A stretch of DNA of 64,000 nucleotides from Edaphobacter paludis (GTDB lineage: Bacteria > Acidobacteriota > Terriglobia > Terriglobales > Acidobacteriaceae): positions 1,364,001 to 1,428,000 of the forward strand of contig NZ_CP121194.1 in NCBI RefSeq assembly GCF_039993895.1, in the 5' to 3' direction. Numbering within the stretch: position 1 is the first letter of the stretch; each line of letters starts with the position of its first letter. This document shows, in pieces, positions 8,131-16,775 of this stretch. The notes beneath the pieces were generated by a model, which made no database searches, was not told the DNA's origin, and worked only from the letters and a program-made list of their open reading frames with translations. The translations under genes and the position numbers were made by a program.

Positions 8131-9795
8131 CTACGGAAGTGTGCCGCCGATGTAAGAGTTTCCGCTGTTCTTCTGCATGGGGAAGTGAACAACGAAGACC
8201 ACATCGTCTTTGGATTTGAGGGTTGAGACGATGGCCCTGTAGCTGGCCTCGTCAGTAACCGGCTTTTTGTTGATCGCGGTGATGATCAAACCTTTGCCCA
8301 GGTTGATCTCATCGGCGAAGGAGCCGGGACGAACGCTCGTGATAATGACACCTTTGCTGATGCCGGTTTTGGATGCGATGTCCGGAGGAATCGCCGAGAC
8401 GGTGATTCCAAGCGTGGCCTGTCCAGCATCGGACTGCTTCGGCCCGGCATTATTGTCCTCTCCGCCGAGGATATCGGCGTAGGTCTTGGCGCGGTCTCCA
8501 ATGACTACGTTGGCAACGTCCTGCTTCCCGTTGCGGATGTAACCGAGCTTCACGGTCGATCCAACGTGACGCGCAGAGATGTCATTGACCAGATCGTCGC
8601 CGCCTTTGATGTTGCGTCCATCGATCGAAACGATGATGTCGCCTGGCTGTATGCCAGCCTTGGCGGCGCCTCCGCTGGGAGTGACCGTGCTGACGATGAC
8701 ACCATTGGAGAACCCATACATGCGGTTGACCGCAGAGTTGACCGCAGGCTGGAAGCTGACGCCGATGGAGCCGCGTACGACCTTATGCTCCGGCCCGATG
8801 AGCATGTTGTAGATATTCGCAATGGTGTTGGACGGCATGGCGAAACCGACACCCTGCGAGCCCATGGATTGGGTATAGATTGCGGTATTCATGCCGACGA
8901 CCTGGCCAGCCATATCGACCAGCGGGCCACCGGAGTTGCCGGGGTTGATGGCAGCATCTGTTTGGATGAAGCGCTGGAACTGGCTCTGCGAGATGCCGTT
9001 GGGGCCGGGTTCATCGATGGAACGGTCCTTCGCAGAGATGATGCCGGCGGTGACGGTTTTGGAGAGTGCAAATGGGCTGCCGATGGCAAGTACCCAGTCG
9101 CCGACCTGTGCGCCGTCCGAATTACCGAGCTTGACGGTGGGGAGCGGCTTGTCCGTATCGATCTTGATGACGGCGATATCAGTGTCTTTATCGACACCTA
9201 CGACTGTGGCGCGACGGCCTTCATAGCCGGACTGGCCATCGGGGTCGGTGGACAGCTTGACGAAGATCTTATCGGCCCCATCGACTACGTGATTGTTGGT
9301 GATGATGTAGCCGCGGGGATCGACGATGAAGCCGGAACCGAGAGCGCGTCGCTCTCCGCCAGCCATGCCGTCTCCTCCATCTTCGTCACCCTGGCCGCCC
9401 TGACCGCCGAAGAACCGCTTGAAAAAGTCCTGCATGTCGCCCTGCTGGTCATCGCCATTCCCATCCTGGGAAGGAGGACCTTGCAGACCGCGACGCCCGT
9501 GCGGGTTCATAGACTGTTTCGGGATTTCTTCGGTATTAATGTTGACGACGGCTGGTCCCACTTCCTTGACGATCTGGGAGAAGCCGTTGGAGAGCGCTAC
9601 CGGGGAGGGAATCACGATGGGTTTCGCGTCGGAAGTATCGACGGCGGCCTGCTCCTTGCCGCTGACATTTCGCGTGAGAACGGAACCGACGAGGATGCCG
9701 ATAGAGAGTGTGGCGAGGAGGGTGAAGGTCGTCGTGAGGCGGTGGGTGCGCATGCGATCCAGCAGGCTCGGAGAAGGGTTGTTTCGTATATCCAT
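8131..9795 (-). CDS. HtrA/DegP-family serine endoprotease
   Basis: Envelope quality-control protease/chaperone that degrades misfolded proteins. A single N-terminal membrane segment (about residues 20-41) anchors it or serves as signal. The trypsin-like domain has the full catalytic triad: His in NNHVV (about 169), Asp in DTDIAV (about 206), Ser in GNSGGP (about 288). Two PDZ domains follow. Between the anchor and the protease domain lies a low-complexity Gly/Asp/Gln-rich loop (GGQGGQGDEDGGDG), which is unusual. I chose ATG 9795 because GAGGT is found upstream; an ATG at 9822 adds nine residues but has no clear ribosome-binding site. The gene is monocistronic, with its own terminator. Confidence 0.93.
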   Translation of the reverse strand: MDIRNNPSPSLLDRMRTHRLTTTFTLLATLSIGILVGSVLTRNVSGKEQAAVDTSDAKPIVIPSPVALSNGFSQIVKEVGPAVVNINTEEIPKQSMNPHGRRGLQGPPSQDGNGDDQQGDMQDFFKRFFGGQGGQGDEDGGDGMAGGERRALGSGFIVDPRGYIITNNHVVDGADKIFVKLSTDPDGQSGYEGRRATVVGVDKDTDIAVIKIDTDKPLPTVKLGNSDGAQVGDWVLAIGSPFALSKTVTAGIISAKDRSIDEPGPNGISQSQFQRFIQTDAAINPGNSGGPLVDMAGQVVGMNTAIYTQSMGSQGVGFAMPSNTIANIYNMLIGPEHKVVRGSIGVSFQPAVNSAVNRMYGFSNGVIVSTVTPSGGAAKAGIQPGDIIVSIDGRNIKGGDDLVNDISARHVGSTVKLGYIRNGKQDVANVVIGDRAKTYADILGGEDNNAGPKQSDAGQATLGITVSAIPPDIASKTGISKGVIITSVRPGSFADEINLGKGLIITAINKKPVTDEASYRAIVSTLKSKDDVVFVVHFPMQKNSGNSYIGGTLP

Positions 9796-9822
9796 TAGAA
9801 AGTCTGACCTCTTTTCGTGCAT

Positions 9823-10414
9823 TCCGTTGCGCCCGTCCGGTGCGCGGGCGAAAGTCTGAGTATAGTCAATTGTTTCAGATACCCATCTGGTTAGAGGGCA
9901 TCAATGTCTTCACAGTTGTTTAGACGATAGCGACAGCTAAAGGTGATTTGGTTTGCGGTCGGATACGACGGTTCTGATTTGTGCCGAAAGGTCCGTCTCA
10001 TTTCGTATTTAAGGTGAGATCTTGTATGACAGAGTTAAGTGGTCGATACTTCAGGGGGTACCCCTGTACTTTATCGGCAAAGTCTTGCATCTAAAAGACT
10101 TACCGGTAAAGTATTCTTTCTAAATGAGTTAGGCCCAGCGTAACCGCTGGGCCTCTTGCATTTATCTACTTTCATTAATAGTAGCAGACTTGAGGAAACT
10201 CTTTTGCAAAGTCTATTTCTTTTGTTTTGTGTAGGTTAGGTGGCATTGGAGCTTGACAGGACTTTGAGGGGAGTTTGCCGAATCGGGCGAATGCAAAATA
10301 TGGGGGGCTTTCCACTCCGCTCCGGTCGAGATGACGTGCTGTTGTATCTTGCAAAATAGCGCTTCAGGTCACTTAGGGTTGCTACGAAAGCTACGACATT
10401 AGAGGCGCTCTGCT
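9823..10414. other. Intergenic region with hairpins, no gene
   Basis: A 592-base stretch with no convincing ORF between htrA (transcribed leftward) and the end of sdhB. It should contain the htrA promoter. At 10,050 there is a GGGGTACCCC palindrome. Between 10,070 and 10,115 two similar segments occur (ATCGGCAAAGTCTT and ACCGGTAAAGTATT), followed by the hairpin at 10,131-10,154. Near 10,309-10,336, CACTCCGCTCCGGTCGAGATGACG resembles a short intergenic repeat I associate with Acidobacteria. A small RNA ending at the hairpin is possible. Confidence 0.5.
10131..10154. terminator. Hairpin, possible terminator of an unannotated transcript
   Basis: Perfect 10-bp stem AGGCCCAGCG / CGCTGGGCCT with TAAC loop, followed on the plus strand by CTTGCATTTA. 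The T-tract is poor, and no gene ends here on either strand, so it could end a small RNA or be a repeat element. Confidence 0.45.
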
Positions 10415-11176
10415 CTATCGCGTGAAGAGGTCTTTGACCTGCTGGATGAAGACGTCGCGGCCCATGTCGGAGATGGCCTCGGTGAGAGGCAATTCCTTGG
10501 GGCAGGCCTGAACGCAGTTCTGGGCGAAGCTGCACTCCTGAATGCCGCCGTCTCCGGCGAGGGCGCGGAGGCGATCTTCTTTAAGGACGGAGCCGCTTGG
10601 GTCTATATTAAAGAGCTTTACCTGGGCGATGGTGGCAGCGCCGACGAAGTTGGTGACGTCGTTGAACTGGGGGCAGACCTCCATGCAGATGGTGCAGGAG
10701 ATGCAATTGGAGAGCGGGTAGCGCTGCTCCTGAATCTGCGGGGCCTGGCGGGGGCCGGCTCCGAGATCGTAGGAGCCGTCGATGGGGACCCAGGCTTTGA
10801 CGCGCTTGAGGTTCTCGAAGAGGACGCTGCGGTCGACGGCGAGGTCGCGGACTACGGGGAATTTGGAGAGGGGAGCGAGCGTGATGGGCTGGTCGTTATT
10901 GGGTCCGCGTAGCTTATCGACCAGAGCGGAGCAGGCCATGCGGGCCTTGCCGTTGATGAGCATCGCGCAGCTACCGCAGATCTCTTCGAGGCAGTTGGAG
11001 TCGTAGGTGATGGGCGTGGTCTGTTTGCCGGAGACGTCGACGGGATTGAGCGCGATTTCGCCGAGCAGTGAGGTGATGTTCATGCCGGAGCGGTAGGGGA
11101 CCTCGAACTTCTCGGTGGTGGCGGGGGAGTTCGGGTTGGACTGACGCTTGATCTCGACTTTGATGCTCTGTGCCAT
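10415..11176 (-). CDS. sdhB: Succinate dehydrogenase iron-sulfur subunit
   Basis: SdhB carries electrons from the flavoprotein to the membrane quinone site in complex II / fumarate reductase. The [2Fe-2S] site is CLEEICGSC with a later Cys; the [4Fe-4S] and [3Fe-4S] ligands are in CISCTICMEVCP and CSFAQNCVQACPKE. Length 253 is normal. A GGGAG ribosome-binding site precedes the ATG. It is the last gene of sdhC-sdhA-small ORF-sdhB, an order (C, A, B) usual for the Bacillus-type enzyme with a single large membrane subunit. Confidence 0.95.
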   Translation of the reverse strand: MAQSIKVEIKRQSNPNSPATTEKFEVPYRSGMNITSLLGEIALNPVDVSGKQTTPITYDSNCLEEICGSCAMLINGKARMACSALVDKLRGPNNDQPITLAPLSKFPVVRDLAVDRSVLFENLKRVKAWVPIDGSYDLGAGPRQAPQIQEQRYPLSNCISCTICMEVCPQFNDVTNFVGAATIAQVKLFNIDPSGSVLKEDRLRALAGDGGIQECSFAQNCVQACPKELPLTEAISDMGRDVFIQQVKDLFTR

Positions 11177-11295
11177 GCAAATGCTCCCGTAAGACCGGAA
11201 CTCACCCTACGCCTTCGACGCGTGGAGAGTGTGGAGGCCTTTCTTGCTATAGATTTCATTCGCCGGCAGGGGTAGATGCTTGCTGCGGCGGTGCG

Positions 11296-11439
11296 CTAAT
11301 GGTGGCCGATCGGCGGATGGGGTCTCGATCTGAGGGCCTTCTGCCGGTTGTTGGTGCGGATGTTGTACACAAACATATACGTGAGGAAGCAAGCGAATAT
11401 GAGTGCAAGGACGAGATAGACAACGTGTATGCCTGACAT
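11296..11439 (-). CDS. Small single-pass membrane protein in the sdh operon
   Basis: A 47-residue reading frame in the 323-base gap between sdhA and sdhB, same strand. It begins MSGIHVVYLVLALIFACFLT: a short periplasmic start, one strongly hydrophobic helix of about 20 residues, then a basic tail (NIRTNNRQKALRSR). This is the layout of CcmD-like or small respiratory accessory proteins. The upstream ribosome-binding sequence is weak, and the coordinates rest on composition and position only. It could be an accessory subunit of the dehydrogenase or an assembly factor. No homology is claimed. Confidence 0.5.
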   Translation of the reverse strand: MSGIHVVYLVLALIFACFLTYMFVYNIRTNNRQKALRSRPHPPIGHH

Positions 11440-11499
11440 GTCCGGTTAGATGGTGCGAACGAGTTTTGAGGCGATACGTTGTTTGCATCTTGCTGAACC

Positions 11500-13275
11500 T
11501 TAGGCGGTGGCGTCGTAGCGGCGCGGCCGGGGTGGGATGTGGCTGATGTCGACGGCTTCGAACTCGAAGGCGGGGGCATCGTCTTTGAAGGCTGCTTTGG
11601 TGGTCTTGAGGAACTTTTCGTCGTTGCGCTCGGGGAAGTCGGGCTTGTAGTGGGCTCCGCGGGACTCGTCGCGGAGGCGTGCGCCCTGGACGATGACGCG
11701 GCCGAGCTGGAGCATGTTGTAGAGCTGGCGGGTGAAGGCGAAGCTGGTGTTGGCCCACTGGCTCTTGTCGGAGAGGTTGACGTTGCGGTAGCGGTCGAGG
11801 AGCTCGACGATCTTGGCGTCGGCTTCGTCGAGGCCCGCGTTGTAGCGGATGATGGTGGCGTGCTTGGTCATGGTCTCGCCAAGCTCGCGCCATAGCTTGA
11901 AGGGGTTCTCGGTGCCGGGGTTGTTGAGCAGGAGATTGTTGCTCTCCTTCTGGCGTTGGAGTTCGGCGGCGTGGCCACCGTCGCCTTCCTGTGCGGGGAG
12001 CGATTTGGCGTAGGCCAGAGCCTGCGGCCCGGCGACGAAGCCTCCGTAGATGCAGGAGAGCAGGGAGTTGGCGCCGAGGCGGTTGGCTCCGTGGATGGAG
12101 TAGTCGGCCTCGCCCGCGGCAAAAACGCCGGGGATGTTGGTCTGCTGGTTGAAGTCGACCCAGAGCCCGCCCATGGTGTAGTGCATGCCGGGGAAGATCT
12201 TCATGGGGACCTTGCGGGGGTCGTCGCCGACGAACTTCTCGTAGATTTCGAGGATGCCTTCGAGTTTGTGCTGGGCGGCGGGCGGAAGGTGGGAGACGTC
12301 GAGGTAGACCATGGGCTGGCCGTCGATGCCCATGCCGTGCTCGTAGACGACTTTGAAGATGGCTCGGGTGGCTACGTCGCGGGGGACGAGGTTGCCGTAT
12401 TTCGGGTACCACTCTTCGAGGAAGTACCAGCGGTCGCCCTCGGGGATGGATTGCGCGGCTCGCTTGTCGTTCTTGTCGCGGGGCACCCAGACGCGGCCGC
12501 CTTCGCCGCGGGCCGACTCGGACATGAGACGGAGCTTGTCTTCGCCGGGGATGGCGGTGGGGTGGACCTGGATGAACTCGCCGTTGGCGTAGAAGGCTCC
12601 CTGTTGATAGAGCGCGGATTGGGCGGAGCCGGTGCACACCACGGAATTTGTCGATTTGCCGAAGATGGCTCCGTTGCCGCCGGTGCAGACGATGATGGCG
12701 TCGGCGGGGAAGGTGCGGGTCTCCATGGTGCGGAGGTCCATGGCGCAGATGCCGCGTGCGGCTCCCTTGCTGTCGAGGACGGCGGAGAGAAACTCCCAGC
12801 CTTCGTACTTGGTGACTTTGCCCTCGGCCTCGAAGCGGCGGACCTGCTCGTCGAGCGCATAGAGAAGCTGCTGGCCGGTGGTGGCTCCGGCGAAGGCGGT
12901 GCGGTGGAAGAGGGTGCCACCGAAGCGGCGGAAGTCGAGTAGACCTTCGGGCGTGCGGTTGAAGGGGACGCCCATGCGGTCGAGCAGGTCGATGATGGCG
13001 GGGCCTTGCTCGCACATCTGCTTGACGGGGGTCTGGTTGGCGAGGAAGTCGCCGCCGTAGACGGTGTCGTCGAAGTGGGCCCAGGTGCTGTCGCCTTCGC
13101 CCTTGAGGTTCTTGGCGGAGTTAATGCCGCCCTGCGCGCAGACGGAGTGCGAACGCTTGACCGGGACGATGGAGAAGAGGTCGACCTTGCCGCCAGCTTC
13201 GGCGATCTTGATGACGGCGGAGAGTCCGGCGAGGCCGCCACCTACTACGATGATTCTGGGAGTTGCTGCTGCCAT
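11500..13275 (-). CDS. sdhA: Succinate dehydrogenase / fumarate reductase flavoprotein subunit
   Basis: Oxidises succinate to fumarate with covalently bound FAD. The N-terminal dinucleotide fold is IIVVGGGLAGLSAVIKIAEA (residues 8-27). The flavinylation region HSVCAQGGINSAKN follows at about residue 43, and the active-site segment is HPTAIPGEDKLRLMSESARG. The HYTMGGLWVD and ANRLGANSLLS segments are also conserved. Length 591 is normal. GAGG lies about ten bases upstream of the ATG. The gene is separated from sdhC by a short repeat-bearing intergenic region and followed by a small membrane protein gene and sdhB. Confidence 0.96.
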   Translation of the reverse strand: MAAATPRIIVVGGGLAGLSAVIKIAEAGGKVDLFSIVPVKRSHSVCAQGGINSAKNLKGEGDSTWAHFDDTVYGGDFLANQTPVKQMCEQGPAIIDLLDRMGVPFNRTPEGLLDFRRFGGTLFHRTAFAGATTGQQLLYALDEQVRRFEAEGKVTKYEGWEFLSAVLDSKGAARGICAMDLRTMETRTFPADAIIVCTGGNGAIFGKSTNSVVCTGSAQSALYQQGAFYANGEFIQVHPTAIPGEDKLRLMSESARGEGGRVWVPRDKNDKRAAQSIPEGDRWYFLEEWYPKYGNLVPRDVATRAIFKVVYEHGMGIDGQPMVYLDVSHLPPAAQHKLEGILEIYEKFVGDDPRKVPMKIFPGMHYTMGGLWVDFNQQTNIPGVFAAGEADYSIHGANRLGANSLLSCIYGGFVAGPQALAYAKSLPAQEGDGGHAAELQRQKESNNLLLNNPGTENPFKLWRELGETMTKHATIIRYNAGLDEADAKIVELLDRYRNVNLSDKSQWANTSFAFTRQLYNMLQLGRVIVQGARLRDESRGAHYKPDFPERNDEKFLKTTKAAFKDDAPAFEFEAVDISHIPPRPRRYDATA

Positions 13276-13290
13276 TTGATTCTTACCTCA

Positions 13291-13350
13291 GGGGCTAAAG
13301 CCCCTTTCCGTGGATGGCGTTCGGTGGCACGGCTGAAGCCGTGCCCTTAA
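13291..13350. repeat. Acidobacterial-type intergenic hairpin pair
   Basis: Two hairpins in tandem between sdhC and sdhA: GGGGCTAAAGCCCC (13,291-13,304) and GGCACGGCTGAAGCCGTGCC (13,326-13,345). I recognise this combination as a REP-like intergenic element of Acidobacteria. It lies inside the operon, so it may also affect mRNA stability or the sdhC:sdhA ratio. Confidence 0.7.
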
Positions 13351-13356
13351 CAAAAT

Positions 13357-14175
13357 TTACTGTTGCAAAGACGATGGCTCCGGATTGGTTGATCCGGGTG
13401 GCGGAGTCGTTGGAGCAGGCATGGTGACTCCTGCGGGTTGGGCAGGCATAACGTCTGCCGGGGCGTTCTGGTACTTTGGCCCGACGAAGGCGTAGATGCT
13501 GACGAGGCCCATGATGCAGAGGGCTGATCCTGCCGCGGCGCAGACGTAGCCGAACTTCTTGCGGGCCTTGTCGCCGGGGGTGATGCCCCACTTGGCGGCG
13601 AAGAGCCAGACTCCAGCGGAGAAGTGCCAGCAAGTCGCGATCATCGCAATAATATAGATAGCCAGCATCCAGGGGTTGTGGAGCTCGTGCTGGACTTTGG
13701 CGAAGGCTGCGCCGGGATGCTCGGGCAGGCTGACGCCGGAGAAGCGCTGCCGCCAGACATGCTGAATGATGTAAGCCAGCGCGATCACGCCGGTGACTCG
13801 CTGCATGAGGTACAGCTTGTTGCCGACCCAGGGGTAGACATTGACGTTGGAGCGGCCGCGCAGCCAGATGAAGACGCCGTATCCGGCGTGGAAGGCGAGG
13901 GGAATGAAGATGAAGGCCCACTCGAGGATGCGGACAAGCGGAAGGCTGTTGAGGAACTTGACCTGCTGCGCGTAGGCGAGGGGGCCGTTGATGGCTTCGA
14001 AGTTGGAGATGATGTGCTCGACCAGGAAGGCGCCGATGGGGACGATTCCTGAGAGCGAGTGCAGCTTGCGCCAGAAGTAGGAATGACCCTCGCCGGCACG
14101 AAGCGGCTGCACGCCGCCTTTAATCCCGTGGGGATGAGGTGCGGCAGGGGTTGCTGGCGGTGCGGCTGCGGCCAT
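13357..14175 (-). CDS. sdhC: Succinate dehydrogenase cytochrome b subunit
   Basis: Membrane anchor of complex II, of the five-helix, di-heme cytochrome b-558 kind as in Bacillus. Histidines lie in the helices (KLHSLSG, LVEHIISN, FHAGYGV, IIQHVWR, CWHFSAG). I set the start at ATG 14,175 because AAGGAG lies six bases upstream; an upstream ATG at 14,262 would add an unlikely hydrophilic leader. This gives 272 residues. The C-terminal 40 residues are Pro/Ala-rich and probably disordered. First gene of the sdh operon. Confidence 0.92.
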   Translation of the reverse strand: MAAAAPPATPAAPHPHGIKGGVQPLRAGEGHSYFWRKLHSLSGIVPIGAFLVEHIISNFEAINGPLAYAQQVKFLNSLPLVRILEWAFIFIPLAFHAGYGVFIWLRGRSNVNVYPWVGNKLYLMQRVTGVIALAYIIQHVWRQRFSGVSLPEHPGAAFAKVQHELHNPWMLAIYIIAMIATCWHFSAGVWLFAAKWGITPGDKARKKFGYVCAAAGSALCIMGLVSIYAFVGPKYQNAPADVMPAQPAGVTMPAPTTPPPGSTNPEPSSLQQ

Positions 14176-14307
14176 GAGGACTCCTTGAATATCTTGAAGG
14201 GTGCACTGCTGAAGATATAGTGCAGCATGGTGATTATTCCGCTGCGGTCTTGTCAGCGTCAAGAAAAGTGGCTGGATTTGTGCGGTTATCGTTTCGTTTG
14301 TGCGAAT

Positions 14308-14925
14308 TTATAGTGCGTGACTCGTCAGGGCAGCGAGGAGGGCTTTGAAGGCGCGTCCGCGATGGCTGAAGGAGAGCTTGGTTTGGGGGTCGAGTTCGGC
14401 CATGGTTTTGCCGCGTTCGGGTAGATAGAAGAGAGGGTCATAGCCGAAGCCTTCTGAGCCGCGTGGGGCGCGCAGGATTTGGCCTTCGACTTCGCCGCTG
14501 CCGATTGCGAGGACTTTGCCGTCGCGGGCTGCGGCAAGGACGCAATGGTATCGGGCCTGGTGGTGTTCGTGCGGGGTGGCTCGGAGTGCGGCGAGGAGGA
14601 AGAGGTTGTTGCGTTCGTCTGTCGTGGTCTGAGATGGTGCGGGGAAGTTCTCGTCTTCCGCGTAGCGGGCGGAGCGGACGCCGGGTGCGCCTTGCAGTGC
14701 GTCGACTTCGAGGCCGGAGTCGTCGGCGATGACGATTGCGCCGGGTGTGAGCAGAGAGTAGTAGATCGCTTTGGTTCGGGCGTTGCCTTCGAAGGTGGGT
14801 TCGTCTTCGGGAGGCGGGGGGATTTCTTTCAGGTTGGGCAGTGGGGTTAGTGAAATGTCTTGTGTGGCGGCAGCGGCGAAGTCTCGTAGTTTGCCGGGAT
14901 TTGAGGTGGCTATGTAGAGGATCAT
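14308..14925 (-). CDS. rdgB: Non-canonical purine NTP pyrophosphatase (RdgB/HAM1)
   Basis: Hydrolyses dITP, ITP and XTP to monophosphates, keeping deaminated purines out of nucleic acids. The start IATSNPGKLRDFA is the nucleotide-binding signature of the Ham1 family. Further conserved blocks are FEGNARTKA, IADDSGLEVDALQGAPGVRS, GFGYDPLFYLPE, KTMAEL and LSFSHRGRA. Length 205 is typical. No strong ribosome-binding site is seen. Next to the outer membrane protein gene on the same strand, with no functional link evident. Confidence 0.94.
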   Translation of the reverse strand: MILYIATSNPGKLRDFAAAATQDISLTPLPNLKEIPPPPEDEPTFEGNARTKAIYYSLLTPGAIVIADDSGLEVDALQGAPGVRSARYAEDENFPAPSQTTTDERNNLFLLAALRATPHEHHQARYHCVLAAARDGKVLAIGSGEVEGQILRAPRGSEGFGYDPLFYLPERGKTMAELDPQTKLSFSHRGRAFKALLAALTSHAL

Positions 14926-14943
14926 TTTTATCTTCGAACCAGT

Positions 14944-16290
14944 TTAGTGGAGGCGAAAGCGGATGAAGGCGACGACTCCGCAGGGGTGATGTCCGTAAGT
15001 GGAGATGAGAGGATGGGGAGCGATGTAGGTGGTGAATTGTGCTCCGGGGGCGGCTAGCAGGTGCGGGGCTAAGTGGAAGTCGCGGTCGTAGCCGACGGTG
15101 TAAGCCTGAACGTGGCCGATGGGGGACTCTTCGAAGTTGGGTGGGAGTTGGCTGTCGGGAGAGAGAAGGAGTTCGTTGGAGCGGCCTGCGTTTTCGATGC
15201 GGGTCCAGAGATAGTTGCGGTTGGCGAACTGGAGTAGTGATTCGGCGAGGTAGCTGTTCTCTTTGCTGTTGTCGGAGAGCGAGCGAGTACGTCCCCAGAG
15301 GAGCGTGCTCGACCAGTTGCCGGAACGGGTGCCGTCGTGGCGGGTGCCGCCGAAGGGCTTGTTGTACATGATGGAGGCCGTCTGGCGCTGCTGGTCTTCG
15401 TGGGGGTAGAGGGCTTCAGGGCTGACGATATGGGCAATGGAGTATTGGCCACTCCAGTTCGGCGAGGGCGAGAACGTAATGCGCGAGGAGTAACTGTCGA
15501 TGGCGTGCCCGTTGGGAGAGGGTTGGAATCCCCAGCGCTGCTCGGAGGGCTCGCCGCCGTGGAAGCCGGACTCTTCGAAGCGGAGGCCGCGCCAGGTGAT
15601 GCCAGCGGTGAGGACGTTGTAGGCAATGTGCGTGGAATCTTCCTGATGGTGGCCGAGGGCGGCGATGGGATCTTCTGATGCAGAGAGGCGGTGGGGATAG
15701 GCGGTGGGGCCTATGGCTGGGTCGCCGATGGGCGCTGCATAGAAGCTAAGCAGAGTTTGCTTGCCGAGAGGGATGTCGTAGAGAGCGGTAACTTCCATGA
15801 AGAAGTTGTGAGGGTGCTGGCCGTCGATGATGGGTTTGCCGAAGGCGGTCTCACCCTGCTGGAAGAGTTCGGGATATTGGCGGCCACTGACGGTTGCGGG
15901 CTCGAGCGAGAACATTGTTCGCAGAGTGAGTTGGCCGGGGCCGAGATGCCTTGTCGCCATGGGCATGAGCCAGTTTGTGGAGAAGAGTTTGTCGGCGCCG
16001 CGGGGGCCTGATTGCTGTGTGTCGGAGAGAAAAGCGGTGCCGTGGAGCATCAGCATCCATTGGCCGTGGTGCGACATGAGCATGGGAGTTGGCGTGGAGG
16101 CAGGCTCTGCGCTGGTGCCGGAGGAGGCATGGTGGAGTTCTGCTTCGATGAGCGTGGATGGTTGGTGCATGCTGCTCATCTTCATCGGCATGGAACCCAT
16201 GTTCATGCCGGGCATGTCGGGTTGCTGCGCTCGGGTGCCGGCCGGGAAGAGGAAGAGTGCAAGAAGGACTGCGGCGAGGGTGCAGGGCAT
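14944..16290 (-). CDS. Met-rich outer membrane protein, probably metal-related
   Basis: 448 residues with a signal peptide (LAAVLLALFLFPAGTRA, residues 5-21). The mature N-terminus is very methionine-rich: MPGMNMGSMPMKMSSMH, a copper-binding type of sequence seen in CopB- and PcoB-like proteins. The rest has alternating aromatic/polar beta-barrel character and ends in a basic aromatic tail (VAFIRFRLH). AGGAG precedes the ATG. Upstream on the same strand is a Cys/His-rich exported peptide gene, supporting a copper-handling role. This is inference: the barrel itself is not a family I can name. Confidence 0.65.
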   Translation of the reverse strand: MPCTLAAVLLALFLFPAGTRAQQPDMPGMNMGSMPMKMSSMHQPSTLIEAELHHASSGTSAEPASTPTPMLMSHHGQWMLMLHGTAFLSDTQQSGPRGADKLFSTNWLMPMATRHLGPGQLTLRTMFSLEPATVSGRQYPELFQQGETAFGKPIIDGQHPHNFFMEVTALYDIPLGKQTLLSFYAAPIGDPAIGPTAYPHRLSASEDPIAALGHHQEDSTHIAYNVLTAGITWRGLRFEESGFHGGEPSEQRWGFQPSPNGHAIDSYSSRITFSPSPNWSGQYSIAHIVSPEALYPHEDQQRQTASIMYNKPFGGTRHDGTRSGNWSSTLLWGRTRSLSDNSKENSYLAESLLQFANRNYLWTRIENAGRSNELLLSPDSQLPPNFEESPIGHVQAYTVGYDRDFHLAPHLLAAPGAQFTTYIAPHPLISTYGHHPCGVVAFIRFRLH

Positions 16291-16367
16291 AACGGATTCT
16301 TCTCCTGAAGATTGCGTGGTCGGCGTACAGCGTGAATCGCTGTGTGACGGCGAGGCTCAGGGTGGAA

Positions 16368-16697
16368 TCAGATGCGAAGCGTGAGACGTGGGAGGAGCGG
16401 AGGCGGCCAGATGAGTTGATCGGGAGGCGACAGGATAGCGAGGGTGCTTATGCGAATGGCCGAAGTTTCAGCGACTGTGATTTGAGCAGGCTGTTCGATT
16501 GTTATGGTGGTTGCGGTAGCCGAAGGTTGATGGTGGGCGTCGCAGCATACAGGAATCTGCTGGTTGATCGGCTGATGTTTTGTGCAGTGACTGCACGATG
16601 CCTGGCGATGACTCGCTATGTCCATGCAGGATGCAGAGCTGGCGATCAGCATCAACATACAGAGGACTGCGGCGAGACTGCGTATGGCTTGCTTCAT
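16368..16697 (-). CDS. Small exported Cys/His-rich protein
   Basis: 109 residues with a signal peptide (LAAVLCMLMLIASSASC). The mature part contains SHRQASCSHCTKH and VCCDAHHQ, a dense cluster of thiol and imidazole groups that could bind copper or zinc. The C-terminal half is hydrophobic and Pro-rich. It lies 77 bases upstream of the Met-rich outer membrane protein gene, same strand. Similar in style to the two Cys-rich proteins at 32.9-33.8 kb, but without their CCRR and KRGPP motifs. Confidence 0.55.
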   Translation of the reverse strand: MKQAIRSLAAVLCMLMLIASSASCMDIASHRQASCSHCTKHQPINQQIPVCCDAHHQPSATATTITIEQPAQITVAETSAIRISTLAILSPPDQLIWPPPLLPRLTLRI

Positions 16698-16775
16698 TCA
16701 GCACCGGCTCATTTGCAGTATAAATCGAGTAAGACGTGTCGAGTGTCGATACAAGATTGAAGAGCGGAGTTCACC

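Noticed and set aside
8566-9798. Long plus-strand frame (410 residues) opposite htrA
   Set aside because: Antisense shadow of a well-supported protease gene; Asp/Gly/Ala-biased composition, no domain, no ribosome-binding site.
11956-12942. 328-residue plus-strand frame opposite sdhA
   Set aside because: Antisense shadow with Val/Gly/Glu bias and no recognisable feature.
11207-13015. 602-residue minus-strand frame over sdhA
   Set aside because: Arg/His/Pro-rich out-of-frame reading of high-GC sdhA codons; not a protein-like sequence.
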